Counted from the stretch's first letter, positions 1 to 7,850 are shown. The stretch is DNA of 34,709 nucleotides from Bacillota bacterium (GCA_012727415.1 JAAYHI010000033.1:1-34709), one strand, 5' to 3'. A program made the numbers and translations. The notes: generated by a model not told the origin, from the letters alone.

Positions 1-147
1 GTATTACTCAGGTAGTGCCAGCACCGCAATGGCATCCTCAAACCCCTGGTCCAGAGTCGTCTCTACAGCCCTATTCTCAACTTCCGGGACAGCACCGGCA
101 GGTATGAAACCTACCAGTACGATGAAAACAACAATGCCACCAGCCTG

Positions 148-1884
148 ATGGAAGTTATAGATGGAGTTGCCTATACCACCAGTCTAAACTATAACGAAGA
201 TAACACCCTCAAGAGCATCACCATCAACTCTGGAGTTGATTTCGAATACTACTATGATGAAAAGGGACTACCCAACCGGGTTATCGCTAGCCTGGGCTTC
301 GGGTATAAGTTGTACACCCAATACATCTATAACCAGCGGGGCTTGCTGGAGAGCTATCAGCACGACAAGGAAACTTACACCTATGAGTTTGATAGCAAGG
401 GGAATATAACCAGAATCACCACGGGCACCGGCGATGAGGCCAGCTACACCTACGATTCCCTCAACCAGCTCAAGACCGAAAGTATTACCCAAGACGGCAG
501 TACCCGGGTAATCGCCTATGAATACGACAGCCACGGCAACATGGTCAGGAGGGTGGAAGGGAACAAAGAGACACTCTACACCTACGACCTGGACAGGCTT
601 ATCCAGATTGAGGAGAAGGAAGACGGAGTCACCACCAGCATAAAAACCCTGGCCTATGACGATGCAGGGAATCTCGTCACCGATGGAGAATACTCCTACA
701 CCTGGCAGATGGGCAGGCAGCTCCAAGGTATTTCCGGAACAGGTCTCACTACCAGTTACAAATACAATGAAAATGGCCTTCGCACCCAGAAGACCGTAAA
801 TGGCCAGACCCATGAGTATACACTGCTGGGAAGTAGTGTCACTCGAGAAGTAATTCGGGATAGCCAGGGGACCATACTGTGGACCATTCATTACTCCTAT
901 GCCGGTGACAGTACTCCTGTCAGCATGAATGTCAACGGGACGGAGTACTATTACCTGAAGAACGCCCAGGGGGATATCACCCACATTGTTGACGAGGAAG
1001 GCAATGTGGTGGCCAGCTACGAGTATGATGCCTGGGGGAACCACCTGAGCATCACTGGCGGAGAGATTGCCGAGCTTAACCCGTATAGGTACCGGGGTTA
1101 CAGATATGACAGCGAGACGGGATTCTATTCGTTACAATCACGTTATTACGATCCGGAAATTGGGCGTTTTATCAATGCCGATGATACTGATGTTTTAGGT
1201 GTTGAACAAGACAGCTTGTTACAGTTTAACCTCTTTACATATTGCCTTAACAATCCAGTCAACAGGACAGATGATAGTGGGTATTTATCAATTCCCAATT
1301 GGCTAAAAGTAACTGTAGGTGCTGTAGCTATAGCTGGATTAGCTGTTGCTACGGTTGCCACTGGTGGTGCAGCTGCGGTTATTTGTGGCGCGGCTCTATC
1401 AGGTGCAATTGCTGGAGGCGCTTCAGGAGCTGTCTTGGGCGCTGTCGGTGGTGGAATATCTGGGGGCTGGCAAGGAGCTTTAGATGGTGCTTGCTCAGGG
1501 TTTATGTCTGGCACGTTAATAGGTGGAGCGACTGGCGCCGTTGCAGCGGGATTTAATATTGCAACAGGAGCAACATCTGTGGTCGGCAAGGCACACGGTT
1601 CAACATTACACAAACTTGCGACCAATATGGAAGCAGGTAAAATGGCTGCCTCTGGGCAATATTCACAAATCGGATTGAATAAATCATTAAACACAATGGG
1701 CCTAAACGGCAAGTTGAGACCTGATGTTATTGGGATTGGGAAAAAGGGAGTTAATAAATTAGTCGAGGTTGTTAGCCCCAAACAAAGCATTAATTATATT
1801 TCTAATAAGATGAATGGAATGTTATCTAACAATCCAGGTAGTGTGGGAAAAATTGTGAGCTGGGTTAGAAATTTGTTTAAGTGA
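148..1884 (+). CDS. RHS repeat-associated core protein with nuclease-like C-terminal toxin domain (5' incomplete)
   Basis: Polymorphic toxin of the RHS/YD-repeat class. YD repeats fill residues 1 to about 310. The RHS core (PYRYRGYRYDSETGFYSLQSR... through the RYYDPEIGRF box) covers about 312-372. A Gly/Ala-rich hydrophobic stretch spans about 383-455 and a variable C-terminal domain about 480-578. That domain has D526 in an RPDVIGIG motif, E540 in LVEVVSP, and Q546, resembling the D...ExK...Q layout of PD-(D/E)XK nucleases; valine stands where lysine is usual. RHS-like sequence continues in frame upstream of this ATG (DSTGRYETYQYDENNN) to an in-frame TAG at 13-15. The start shown is therefore nominal, and the gene is truncated, frameshifted, or an exchanged 3' cassette of a longer gene. 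The nuclease assignment is inference from spacing and residues only. Confidence 0.8.
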   Translation: MEVIDGVAYTTSLNYNEDNTLKSITINSGVDFEYYYDEKGLPNRVIASLGFGYKLYTQYIYNQRGLLESYQHDKETYTYEFDSKGNITRITTGTGDEASYTYDSLNQLKTESITQDGSTRVIAYEYDSHGNMVRRVEGNKETLYTYDLDRLIQIEEKEDGVTTSIKTLAYDDAGNLVTDGEYSYTWQMGRQLQGISGTGLTTSYKYNENGLRTQKTVNGQTHEYTLLGSSVTREVIRDSQGTILWTIHYSYAGDSTPVSMNVNGTEYYYLKNAQGDITHIVDEEGNVVASYEYDAWGNHLSITGGEIAELNPYRYRGYRYDSETGFYSLQSRYYDPEIGRFINADDTDVLGVEQDSLLQFNLFTYCLNNPVNRTDDSGYLSIPNWLKVTVGAVAIAGLAVATVATGGAAAVICGAALSGAIAGGASGAVLGAVGGGISGGWQGALDGACSGFMSGTLIGGATGAVAAGFNIATGATSVVGKAHGSTLHKLATNMEAGKMAASGQYSQIGLNKSLNTMGLNGKLRPDVIGIGKKGVNKLVEVVSPKQSINYISNKMNGMLSNNPGSVGKIVSWVRNLFK

Positions 1885-1896
1885 GGGGTGAAAATA

Positions 1897-2388
1897 ATGT
1901 GTGTTCCTTCAAAACTCAAATCCTACTTTCATCAGATAAATTCGAAAATTGATACAAATACTATTGTTAGTGGAATTGTGACATGTTGCTCTTGCTCTGA
2001 GTTTGATGTGCTATGCTATGGCAATATCAAAAAGAGTCTTCTTGGACATATATCATTATGTGATAAAACCGATGGGATTGTTGTACGCTTGCGTTGTAAG
2101 AAATGCGGAGAGGAAATCGAAGTATTCAACAGTTTTACTGATGGATATAACCGATGCATAGAAGAAAAAGTAGATTGTGTTAATTTTCAATTCCAATCAT
2201 TTTATTGCAATGCACATGAACATTCAAATATCTCTGTAGAGGTCATTTTTGAATATCCACCAAAGCAAGAGTTAATAGAAGATGAGATTACAGAATGCGA
2301 TAATGCTTTTTCTTGGATATGGATATCACTAAAATGTAACATATGCAATAAATCCTTTAAAAATTTTGTGGATTATGAAACGTCATAA
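1897..2388 (+). CDS. Candidate immunity protein, cysteine-rich (zinc-ribbon-like)
   Basis: A 163-residue protein of no family I recognise, starting 12 bases after the RHS stop. An in-frame GTG at 1888 lies inside the Shine-Dalgarno GAGGGGTG, so the ATG at 1897 with a six-base spacer is preferred. Cysteines cluster as CCSC near the N-terminus, CKKC in the middle, a lone FYC, and CNIC near the C-terminus, suggesting one or two zinc knuckles. Its position directly behind a variable RHS-CT domain, on the same strand and with similar AT-rich composition, is the classic place for the cognate immunity gene. Function is inferred from position only. Confidence 0.6.
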   Translation: MCVPSKLKSYFHQINSKIDTNTIVSGIVTCCSCSEFDVLCYGNIKKSLLGHISLCDKTDGIVVRLRCKKCGEEIEVFNSFTDGYNRCIEEKVDCVNFQFQSFYCNAHEHSNISVEVIFEYPPKQELIEDEITECDNAFSWIWISLKCNICNKSFKNFVDYETS

Positions 2389-2391
2389 AAA

Positions 2392-3977
2392 CTAAAAATT
2401 CCCCGCAAATCTCCAAACAATTGTTATTTCCTGCACCGTCTGTCCATTCACCGTTTCTGCATGACCAACCTGAATATTCTCGATGAGCTTATTCAATATA
2501 AAGGGCGTTAATGTGGCGATATTCAGATAGTCTGAGATGGCTTGACGTAGTTGTTCAGCGTTGGCTTGATAATCTGTCTGTTGCGCCAGCTTTGCATCAA
2601 ACACAGCAATTTTCTCTTGGATTTCTGCTTGTTCGGACTGGTATCTGTTTGTGAAGCTACATAGTTTTCATCGGATATCAGTCCGGCAGCGTGATCCTCA
2701 AACAGCTTGAAAAGCAGGGTGGAAAGTTCTTGCTGTCTGCGTTTCAGCTTGTCACGCTCAGTAGCTAATTGCCTATCAGACGTGTTGAGACCGGATCTTT
2801 CTTCCACCAGCCGATAAAAGGCTTCATCATCCTGCAATAGCTTTGCTGTTGCCCTGATACGCTCTAATACCGCTTTGTACAGGTCATCGTAAAAGATGGC
2901 ATGAGTGTGCAGACATTCGCCAGGATGGCGGTAATGGTGCATACAACGGTAATAGGTTCGCTTATCCCGACGGTGTGCCATAGACAGGCTGTGGCCGCAT
3001 TCAGAACAAACCAGAACCCCACGGAACAGATTCTCTGTTTCATAAACCGATGGTGATGGACGGGACTTGATCAACATTTGCACCTGCTCAAAATCCTCAC
3101 GGCTGACAAGGGGCTCATGGGTATTCGGTACAATTATGTATTGCTCTTTCGGCAGGGTTTGCCGTTCCTTGGTCTTGTAATTGACAATCTCACACTTGTG
3201 ATTGACCATATCCCCGGTGTAAACACGGTCTTGCAGGATTATTTGAATGGTAGCATAACACCATTCATAGACCTTGTTTGGGTTTTGGTTGTCATTGTAC
3301 CGAGAAAAGCGTGTATCGCCGTTTTTCGCCTTGTAAGCAGATGGATTGATGATTCTTTCGGCTTTCAGTGCATTATCGATCTTTACCGCACCGTAACCGG
3401 ACAGAGCCAGTGCAAAGATTTTTCTTACTACTTTGGAAGCTTCTACATCTACAATCAGTTGATTGCGGTTATGAGGGTTTGGTTTGTACCCGTATGGTGC
3501 CTGTGCACTGATGTAATAACCGTTCTTGGCTCGTTGCCTTTTTGCTGCTTTGACCTTACGGGACAGATCCTTTGCGTACATATCGTTCAGAATGTTCTTA
3601 AACGGTGCAATGTCATTGTCGTCTCGCATAGAATCAAAACGGTCATTCAGGGCAATGTAACGCACATGCTTACGGCTGAAATACACTTCGGTGTAATAGC
3701 CGGTCTGAATGTAGTCACGCCCCAAACGGCTTAAATCTTTGGTAATGACAAGGTTCACCCTGCCGTTATCAATGTCATTGAGCATCCGTTCAAAGCCCGG
3801 GCGGTTGAAGTTGAGACCGGAATAGCCGTCATCAACATAATAATCGTATACAAGAAAGCCCTGTTCACGGCAGTAGCTTTCAAGCATAGACTTTTGTGTA
3901 CCGATGCTGATACTTTCTCCGGCCTGTTCGTCGTCTTTGGAAAGACGGCAATAAAGGATTGAGGGGGGCGTAGACAT
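2392..3977 (-). pseudogene. Large serine recombinase, frameshifted near the 3' end
   Basis: Site-specific recombinase of the resolvase/TnpX type. Reading from 3977 down: a resolvase catalytic domain (ILYCRLSKDD, then ESISIGTQ with the likely nucleophilic serine, then DDGYSG and DLSRLGRDY), a recombinase domain starting at APYGYKPN, and a zinc ribbon beginning CSECG. The frame breaks near 2638-2645 (minus strand ...ACAGATACCAGTCC...), where one base appears to be missing. The expected coiled-coil and C-terminal end (KLIENIQVGHAETVNG to WRFAGNF) continue in another frame down to 2392. Without repair the catalytic frame reads a wrong tail to 2523. The start MSTPPSILYC is chosen because homology begins there; a longer in-frame start at 4067 lies inside the divergent ankyrin gene. 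No terminal repeats of a mobile element were found around it. Confidence 0.85.
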
Positions 3978-4509
3978 GAATAAAACACAAAAAAAAGCCG
4001 TAATCATTTTTACTGCAATTATTGTTTTGATTGGGGGGACAATTATGATTTTTACACTTACAAACAACTCTCAATCAGTTAAAGCTTCAAAACAGCTCGT
4101 TATTGCTATTGGAGATCACGACCTATTGAAAGTGGAGGAGATTGTTAAGCAATACCCTAAAAGTGTCAATACCTTGCCTTCTATGAGTCCGTGGTGGTGG
4201 CAATTGATATCTGAACAACCACCTGTTAGTTTTCCACTGCAAAGAGCTTGTTGGGGTGGGGATTATGATATTGTTAAACTTCTCATTGATAATGGAGCCG
4301 ATGCTAATCTTGTGTGGAAAGGGATTGAGGGCAGTAAATCACCGATGATGCGTTCTGTTCTTTCGGGAAGCGAAAGAACACAAGAAATAGTTGAACTGTT
4401 ACTCGAACACGGCGCGGATAAATCCATTAAAGATAGCAGTGGAAAGACAGCCTATGATTACGCTGTAGAGGAAGACAACTTAGAACTTGCAGAATTATTG
4501 AAACCATAA
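3976..4509 (+). CDS. Membrane-anchored ankyrin-repeat protein
   Basis: A 177-residue protein with an N-terminal signal anchor (about residues 8-28, KAVIIFTAIIVLIGGTIMIF). Two to three ankyrin repeats follow: FPLQRACWGGDYDIVKLLID then NGADANL, and EIVELLLEHGADKSIKD then GKTAYDYA. A strong Shine-Dalgarno (GAGGGGGG) precedes the ATG. That ATG overlaps by two bases the divergent ATG of the recombinase, so the two genes are head to head with no room between them. Ankyrin proteins are known among immunity and accessory proteins of polymorphic toxin loci, and the setting fits that role, but no specific function can be assigned. It may be the immunity gene left from a lost CT cassette. Confidence 0.7.
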   Translation: MNKTQKKAVIIFTAIIVLIGGTIMIFTLTNNSQSVKASKQLVIAIGDHDLLKVEEIVKQYPKSVNTLPSMSPWWWQLISEQPPVSFPLQRACWGGDYDIVKLLIDNGADANLVWKGIEGSKSPMMRSVLSGSERTQEIVELLLEHGADKSIKDSSGKTAYDYAVEEDNLELAELLKP

Positions 4510-4572
4510 CATATTTTTAAGGCTCAGTTACCGTGCTTCCAAAGTTCTTAATTTAAACCACCACTACCATGC

Positions 4573-4748
4573 CTTAACGAGCAATGAATTTATACTCCTG
4601 TAGGAGTAAAATTCGCCTGTTCGGGGAATCCCCGAAATCCCCTCGCCACCGTTTTGTGTGCGACAACATATTTTACGCAAAGGGTTTCGGGAACTTCCCT
4701 GACAAGCGAATTTGTGGGTCTATAACCACAAATTCATTGCTCGTTAAG
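4573..4748. repeat. Compound palindrome with nested hairpins at matching positions in both arms
   Basis: The outer ends are a perfect 19-bp inverted repeat (4573-4591 CTTAACGAGCAATGAATTT against 4730-4748). Inward, each arm has a small hairpin of different sequence at the same offset: TACTCC-TGTA-GGAGTA at 4593-4608, and GTGG...CCAC at 4714-4729. A second inverted pair follows (AAATTCGC at 4609-4616 against GCGAATTT at 4706-4713). Then comes a second hairpin in each arm: TCGGGGAATCCCCGA at 4621-4635, and GGGAA-C-TTCCC at 4689-4699. An imperfect 14-bp direct repeat (4662-4675 and 4748-4761) flanks the right arm. No gene is convincing here. It could be a MITE, an attC-like folded recombination site (outer ends carry TTAAC/GTTAA), or a structured RNA. 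Confidence 0.75.
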
Positions 4749-4820
4749 ACAACACATTTTATATTGTTATTATTTGTGGATTCCACAGCAAAGGCAGGAT
4801 AGATGAGCAGAGATACATAG

Positions 4821-5522
4821 ACAAGTCCATCCGAGACAGGACTATATTCGTTACAATCTCGCTATTATGATCCGGAAATTGGAAGATTCATTAATGCAGA
4901 TGATACGGATACTCTACTTTGCTCACCAAATGAATTAACAGATAAAAATTTGTTTGCTTACTGTGATAATAATCCTGTTATGCGTGTTGATCATGGCGGA
5001 GATTTCTGGATGCTAATAGGTGCCGCTGTTGGTGCAGTAGTAGGTGGTACGGTTTCCGCATTTTCTCAATTAGCAACAACTGGTCAAGTAAACTGGGGAG
5101 TGGTTGGTGTTAATGCTGCTGCCGGGGCTATTTCGGGAGCATTGGCTTCGACAGGCATAGGACTTGTTGCTTCTGTTGGCATTAATGCTGCTTTGGGCGG
5201 AGGGACATATGCCGCTGAACAAGCCATTAAAGGGGAAAAAATCACGCTTGGCGGAGTAGTAGCAAGTACAGTAGCCGGTGGAATAGGTGGTGCGATAGGC
5301 GGCAAGGGAGCTAATGCAAAAGGCCTTTCAGCAGCTTGGAAAAGCGCATCAAAGGGGATTTTTAGAGAATTGCGAAGAGCCAATGTTAAATATGCAACAA
5401 AGCAAATTGCAAGATATACTGCTGAAAAGGTTGCGGTGAAAACATCAGCTAAAGTCTCTACCGGCAGGTTTATTTTCGGAGCAATTGGAAATGCAATCGC
5501 TCGCAATTTAGTTGGATATTAA
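4821..5522 (+). pseudogene. Displaced RHS core plus C-terminal domain (orphan RHS-CT)
   Basis: The open frame starts just after a TAG at 4818 and immediately matches the RHS core: SETGLYSLQSRYYDPEIGRF, then NADDTD. It continues with LFAYCDNNPV and a Gly/Ala-rich hydrophobic segment, then a basic C-terminal domain of about 80 residues (RELRRANVKYATKQIARYTAEK and on) that I do not recognise. There is no RHS repeat region and no good start; the first plausible initiator is TTG at 4950, without a clear Shine-Dalgarno. From SETG to ADDTD the DNA closely matches the intact copy at 1110-1190, then the two diverge. This is the arrangement expected of a silent CT cassette. Confidence 0.75.
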
Positions 5523-5535
5523 TGGGGTGAGCAAA

Positions 5536-6054
5536 ATGCAGATTTTAACTCGCATATTAATTCCCACACTAGTTCCGATTATCCTAGGATTAATTCTTTC
5601 TATCATTGACAAAAGCAATGACAAAGAAATAGTAAAGAGTATTACTAAAGAACATATCGTTATTCGATTGCCAAAAGCTTATTTATGGGTTGGATGCCTC
5701 GAAATCTCTTTCTTTGTCACTTGCATTGTCTTAATGACTTGGTTTCCAAATGGTACAGCAACCGCATGGGAATGGATATTATTCGTTTTATTAGCCTTTA
5801 TTGGAGTTGCTATCGTTTTAAAAACTCAAATTTGGAAAATAGAGATATTCAGAAGCAAAAACTATTTTATTTGCAGAACATTACCTTATAAGACGTATAG
5901 AATACTGTATAGTGATTGTATGAGCTATAGGTTCGGAGCCAATACTCTCGAGTTGAGAACAAAAGAAAAAACATTTCATATTGATACTCACGCAACCAAT
6001 TTTGAGTTTATGTTAGCAATGCTTATTCAACACAAGATAAGGGAGACAAATTAG
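5536..6054 (+). CDS. Candidate immunity protein, two-TM membrane protein
   Basis: A 172-residue protein of no family I can name. It has a hydrophobic N-terminus (about residues 1-20) and two further membrane helices around residues 55-75 and 82-102. After these comes a soluble beta-rich tail (KIEIFRSKNYFICRTLPYKTY, then LELRTKEKTFHID) that looks PH-like. The ATG at 5536 is preferred over TTG 5512 because GGGGTGAG lies four bases upstream; it begins 13 bases after the orphan RHS-CT stop. As with the first cassette, a same-strand AT-rich gene directly behind an RHS-CT suggests immunity, and a membrane location would fit a toxin acting at or across the membrane. That role is inference. Confidence 0.6.
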   Translation: MQILTRILIPTLVPIILGLILSIIDKSNDKEIVKSITKEHIVIRLPKAYLWVGCLEISFFVTCIVLMTWFPNGTATAWEWILFVLLAFIGVAIVLKTQIWKIEIFRSKNYFICRTLPYKTYRILYSDCMSYRFGANTLELRTKEKTFHIDTHATNFEFMLAMLIQHKIRETN

Positions 6055-6061
6055 AGCTATA

Positions 6062-6143
6062 CTGTTCCAGCCAATCTCCTTACAATCCGTATTTCCTGCA
6101 CTGCCTAACCGTTGATCGTTTCCGCGTGTGCAATCAGAGTTTT
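6062..6143 (-). pseudogene. 3' remnant of a second serine recombinase
   Basis: On the minus strand this stretch reads EKTLIAHAETING, a stop, then AVQEIRIVRRLAGT. It aligns over its whole length with ENIQVGHAETVNGQTVQEIT and IVWRFAGN at the end of the recombinase at 2392-3977, at both DNA and protein level. Only the last 27 or so codons survive. It lies antisense just after the second candidate immunity gene, exactly as the larger copy lies after the first. Confidence 0.75.
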
Positions 6144-6169
6144 TCAAATTACTTAATTAAAATAAATTC

Positions 6170-6447
6170 GTGACCGCCGGAGAATTTACCTATACCTGGC
6201 AGTGGGGAGACAACTCCAGGGTATTAGTGGAATTGATCTCACCACCAGCTATAAGTACAACGAAGACGGCCTTCGCACCCAAAAGACCGTCAACGGCCGG
6301 ACCCATGAGTATACCTTGTTGGGCAGCAGCGTCACCCGGGGTTTATCTGGTGCTATCACCGGTGCAATAACAGGTGCTGTAAGCAATGCGGTGAAAGTTT
6401 CACAGGCTGCAAAAACCTTTGACAAAGGAACTTTTAGTTACGTGTGA
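6170..6447 (+). pseudogene. RHS-repeat fragment with a core deletion
   Basis: It matches the intact RHS gene at about 680-846 (GEFTYTW, LQGISGIDLTTSYKYNEDGL, then THEYTLLGSSVTR). One A is missing near 6202 relative to the CAGATGGG of the other copies, so the frame shifts inside the fragment. After SSVTR the RHS core is gone, and the reading jumps directly into a Gly/Ala-rich stretch (GLSGAITGAITGAVSNAV) ending at 6447. That tail is typical of the region after an RHS core, so an internal deletion has joined repeat to CT linker. It is not likely functional. Confidence 0.7.
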
Positions 6448-6532
6448 TATTGTCTGTAAAAGTGGATCCTTACAGACTAATCCAGTGGGTTATCATTATT
6501 TGAGTGAATATCCCCGATTAATGGATTAGCGT

Positions 6533-6558
6533 AGGTGGGCTTTTAGCTCGCCTTTTTT
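6533..6558 (+). terminator. Rho-independent terminator-like hairpin
   Basis: AGGTGGGCT pairs with AGCTCGCCT (two G-U pairs) across a TTT loop and is followed by six T. It ends the RHS fragment at 6170-6447. A further hairpin lies just upstream (GTCTGTAA at 6452-6459 against TTACAGAC at 6470-6477). Confidence 0.6.
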
Positions 6559-6575
6559 AGTCACGGAATATTTCC

Positions 6576-6780
6576 TATGAATTGGATAGCCTCGGGAATG
6601 GCCGTGAGGCTGCCTACACCTACGACCTGGACAGGCTGGTCGGGATAGAGGAATCAATAGACGGTGTCACAACTAGCACGAAAATATTGACCTATGACGG
6701 TGCAGGGAATTTCCTTACCGAGGGAGAATTTACCTATACTTGCCAGATGGGGAGGCAGCTCCAAGGTATTACAGGGGCGG
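6576..6780 (+). pseudogene. RHS-repeat fragment, in frame with the PRC-barrel gene
   Basis: It starts at TATGAATTGGATAGC, equal to the YEYDSHGN repeat of the intact gene. It continues AAYTYDLDRLVGIEES, LTYDGAGNF and TYTCQMGRQLQGI, matching about 523-745 of the window, then homology stops near 6775. No stop intervenes before the PRC-barrel gene, so a long chimeric frame exists (TTG 6582 to 7433). No Shine-Dalgarno precedes it. I read this as a relic whose 3' side was cut at the edge of the RHS locus. Confidence 0.7.
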
Positions 6781-6938
6781 ATAAAGTAGATAGACCCAAG
6801 GGCGCCAAGAGAATAACCCATTATCTTCAGGAATTGTGTTGGTACATAGTTAGGCTGGTAATAGCGAGACCCATAAAGCGGGTAGCGGTATTTTTTTTTC
6901 CAGAGAGGGAATACTTCAAAGTGACAGGGGGGACGAGG

Positions 6939-7433
6939 GTGAAAAGGGCCAGTGATTTGCTGGGAATGCCGGTGACCGATACAAGCGGCGATTCTATTGG
7001 GGTTGTCGAAGAAGTGTTAGTGGATTTCTCCCGGGAACGCATCGCAGGGATGTTCATTGCCGATAAAGCTGCGGGTGAGTCTGGCTATATTGCCAGTGAA
7101 GACATAGCCTTCAGCCCCGATACCCTTGTAGTTCCCACTGATGCCATTGTTCAGGGTGATGGTGCAGTCATTTTCCGTCAGGGCAAGCTGACCCTGGAGG
7201 AAGTGCGCAGACTTGTGGCGGCAACCGATTCTGGCCGCCGGTTGGGCAATGTGGCCGACCTGATTGTTGAGAACACCCAGCTGGTGGCCCTGGAACTGTC
7301 TGATGGTTTGCTTCAGGACGTCTTTGCCGGCAGGAATATTCTCCCCCTGCCCATTTTCGCAGACATTGCCGCAGAGAAAATCATTGTCCCTGAAGGCGCA
7401 AGGCTGATTGCTCATGAAAGTTCAGGAGAATGA
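6939..7433 (+). CDS. PRC-barrel domain protein
   Basis: A 164-residue soluble protein with two PRC-barrel-like halves. The first (residues 1-75) runs KRASDLLGMPVTDTSGDSIG to EEVLVDF. The second (about 90-160) runs SGRRLGNVADLIVENTQ to PLPIFADI. PRC barrels are small beta-barrel modules seen in RNA-processing (RimM) and photosynthetic reaction-centre H-subunit proteins; stand-alone versions in Firmicutes lack an established role. The GTG at 6939 is chosen because AGGGGGG lies six bases upstream and domain homology starts right there. The in-frame extension upstream is RHS debris and unrelated linker. It is followed at short spacing by two small genes, probably one transcript ending at the 7851 terminator. 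Confidence 0.8.
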   Translation: MKRASDLLGMPVTDTSGDSIGVVEEVLVDFSRERIAGMFIADKAAGESGYIASEDIAFSPDTLVVPTDAIVQGDGAVIFRQGKLTLEEVRRLVAATDSGRRLGNVADLIVENTQLVALELSDGLLQDVFAGRNILPLPIFADIAAEKIIVPEGARLIAHESSGE

Positions 7434-7467
7434 CTGCACTTGGAGAATTGATTGGAGGTAGATTTAC

Positions 7468-7626
7468 ATGAGGTGTCCCAAATGTAATTCCCGGGACACA
7501 GGCAAGGTCGCCACCAACCAGTACTATTGCTGGAATTGCTTTATACTCTTTAGTTTCGACAACAAGAAGCGCCCGTGCCTGTATGAAGTAAATACTGAAG
7601 GCACCTTGGTCGCCTTGGAACAATGA
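7468..7626 (+). CDS. Small zinc-ribbon protein
   Basis: A 52-residue ORF with GGAGG ten bases before the ATG. It has two CxxC pairs (MRCPKCN and YYCWNCF) spaced as in a rubredoxin-like zinc ribbon, then a short beta-rich tail. It lies between the PRC-barrel gene and a small membrane-protein gene on the same strand. No specific function is recognised. Confidence 0.7.
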   Translation: MRCPKCNSRDTGKVATNQYYCWNCFILFSFDNKKRPCLYEVNTEGTLVALEQ

Positions 7627-7642
7627 CAGGAGGTATTGCCCA

Positions 7643-7837
7643 GTGCGTCGCGGCTATTGGACGGGATTCTTTACCGGCGGCCTGATAGGGATGCTGGCCG
7701 TCAAAGCCTTTGGAGATCAGTTGCTTGACTTGATGTATTCCAAATTGACTCAACATACCGGGGGGACTCCCTCGGGTGAAGAAGGGGAAGCAGTATACAG
7801 GCCCAGGCAACGCTACCGTTCCCGGCGGACCTGGTAG
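7643..7837 (+). CDS. Small single-pass membrane protein
   Basis: A 64-residue ORF with AGGAGG upstream of a GTG start at 7643. An N-terminal glycine-rich hydrophobic helix (GYWTGFFTGGLIGMLAVKAF) resembles the anchor of YtxH-like proteins. The charged tail ends in an Arg-rich segment (RPRQRYRSRRTW). It is the last gene before a strong terminator. Function unknown. Confidence 0.65.
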   Translation: MRRGYWTGFFTGGLIGMLAVKAFGDQLLDLMYSKLTQHTGGTPSGEEGEAVYRPRQRYRSRRTW

Positions 7838-7850
7838 CGCACACAGGAGA

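Noticed and set aside
3078..3734. Long plus-strand ORF opposite the recombinase
   Set aside because: It is a shadow of the recombinase coding strand, with no start signals.
4573..4748. True integron attC site
   Set aside because: Core boxes only roughly resemble RYYYAAC/GTTRRRY, and no integrase or cassette array is visible; kept only as one possibility.
4584..4802. 72-codon ORF in the palindrome
   Set aside because: It lies mostly inside the inverted repeat, has no Shine-Dalgarno and no recognisable protein pattern.
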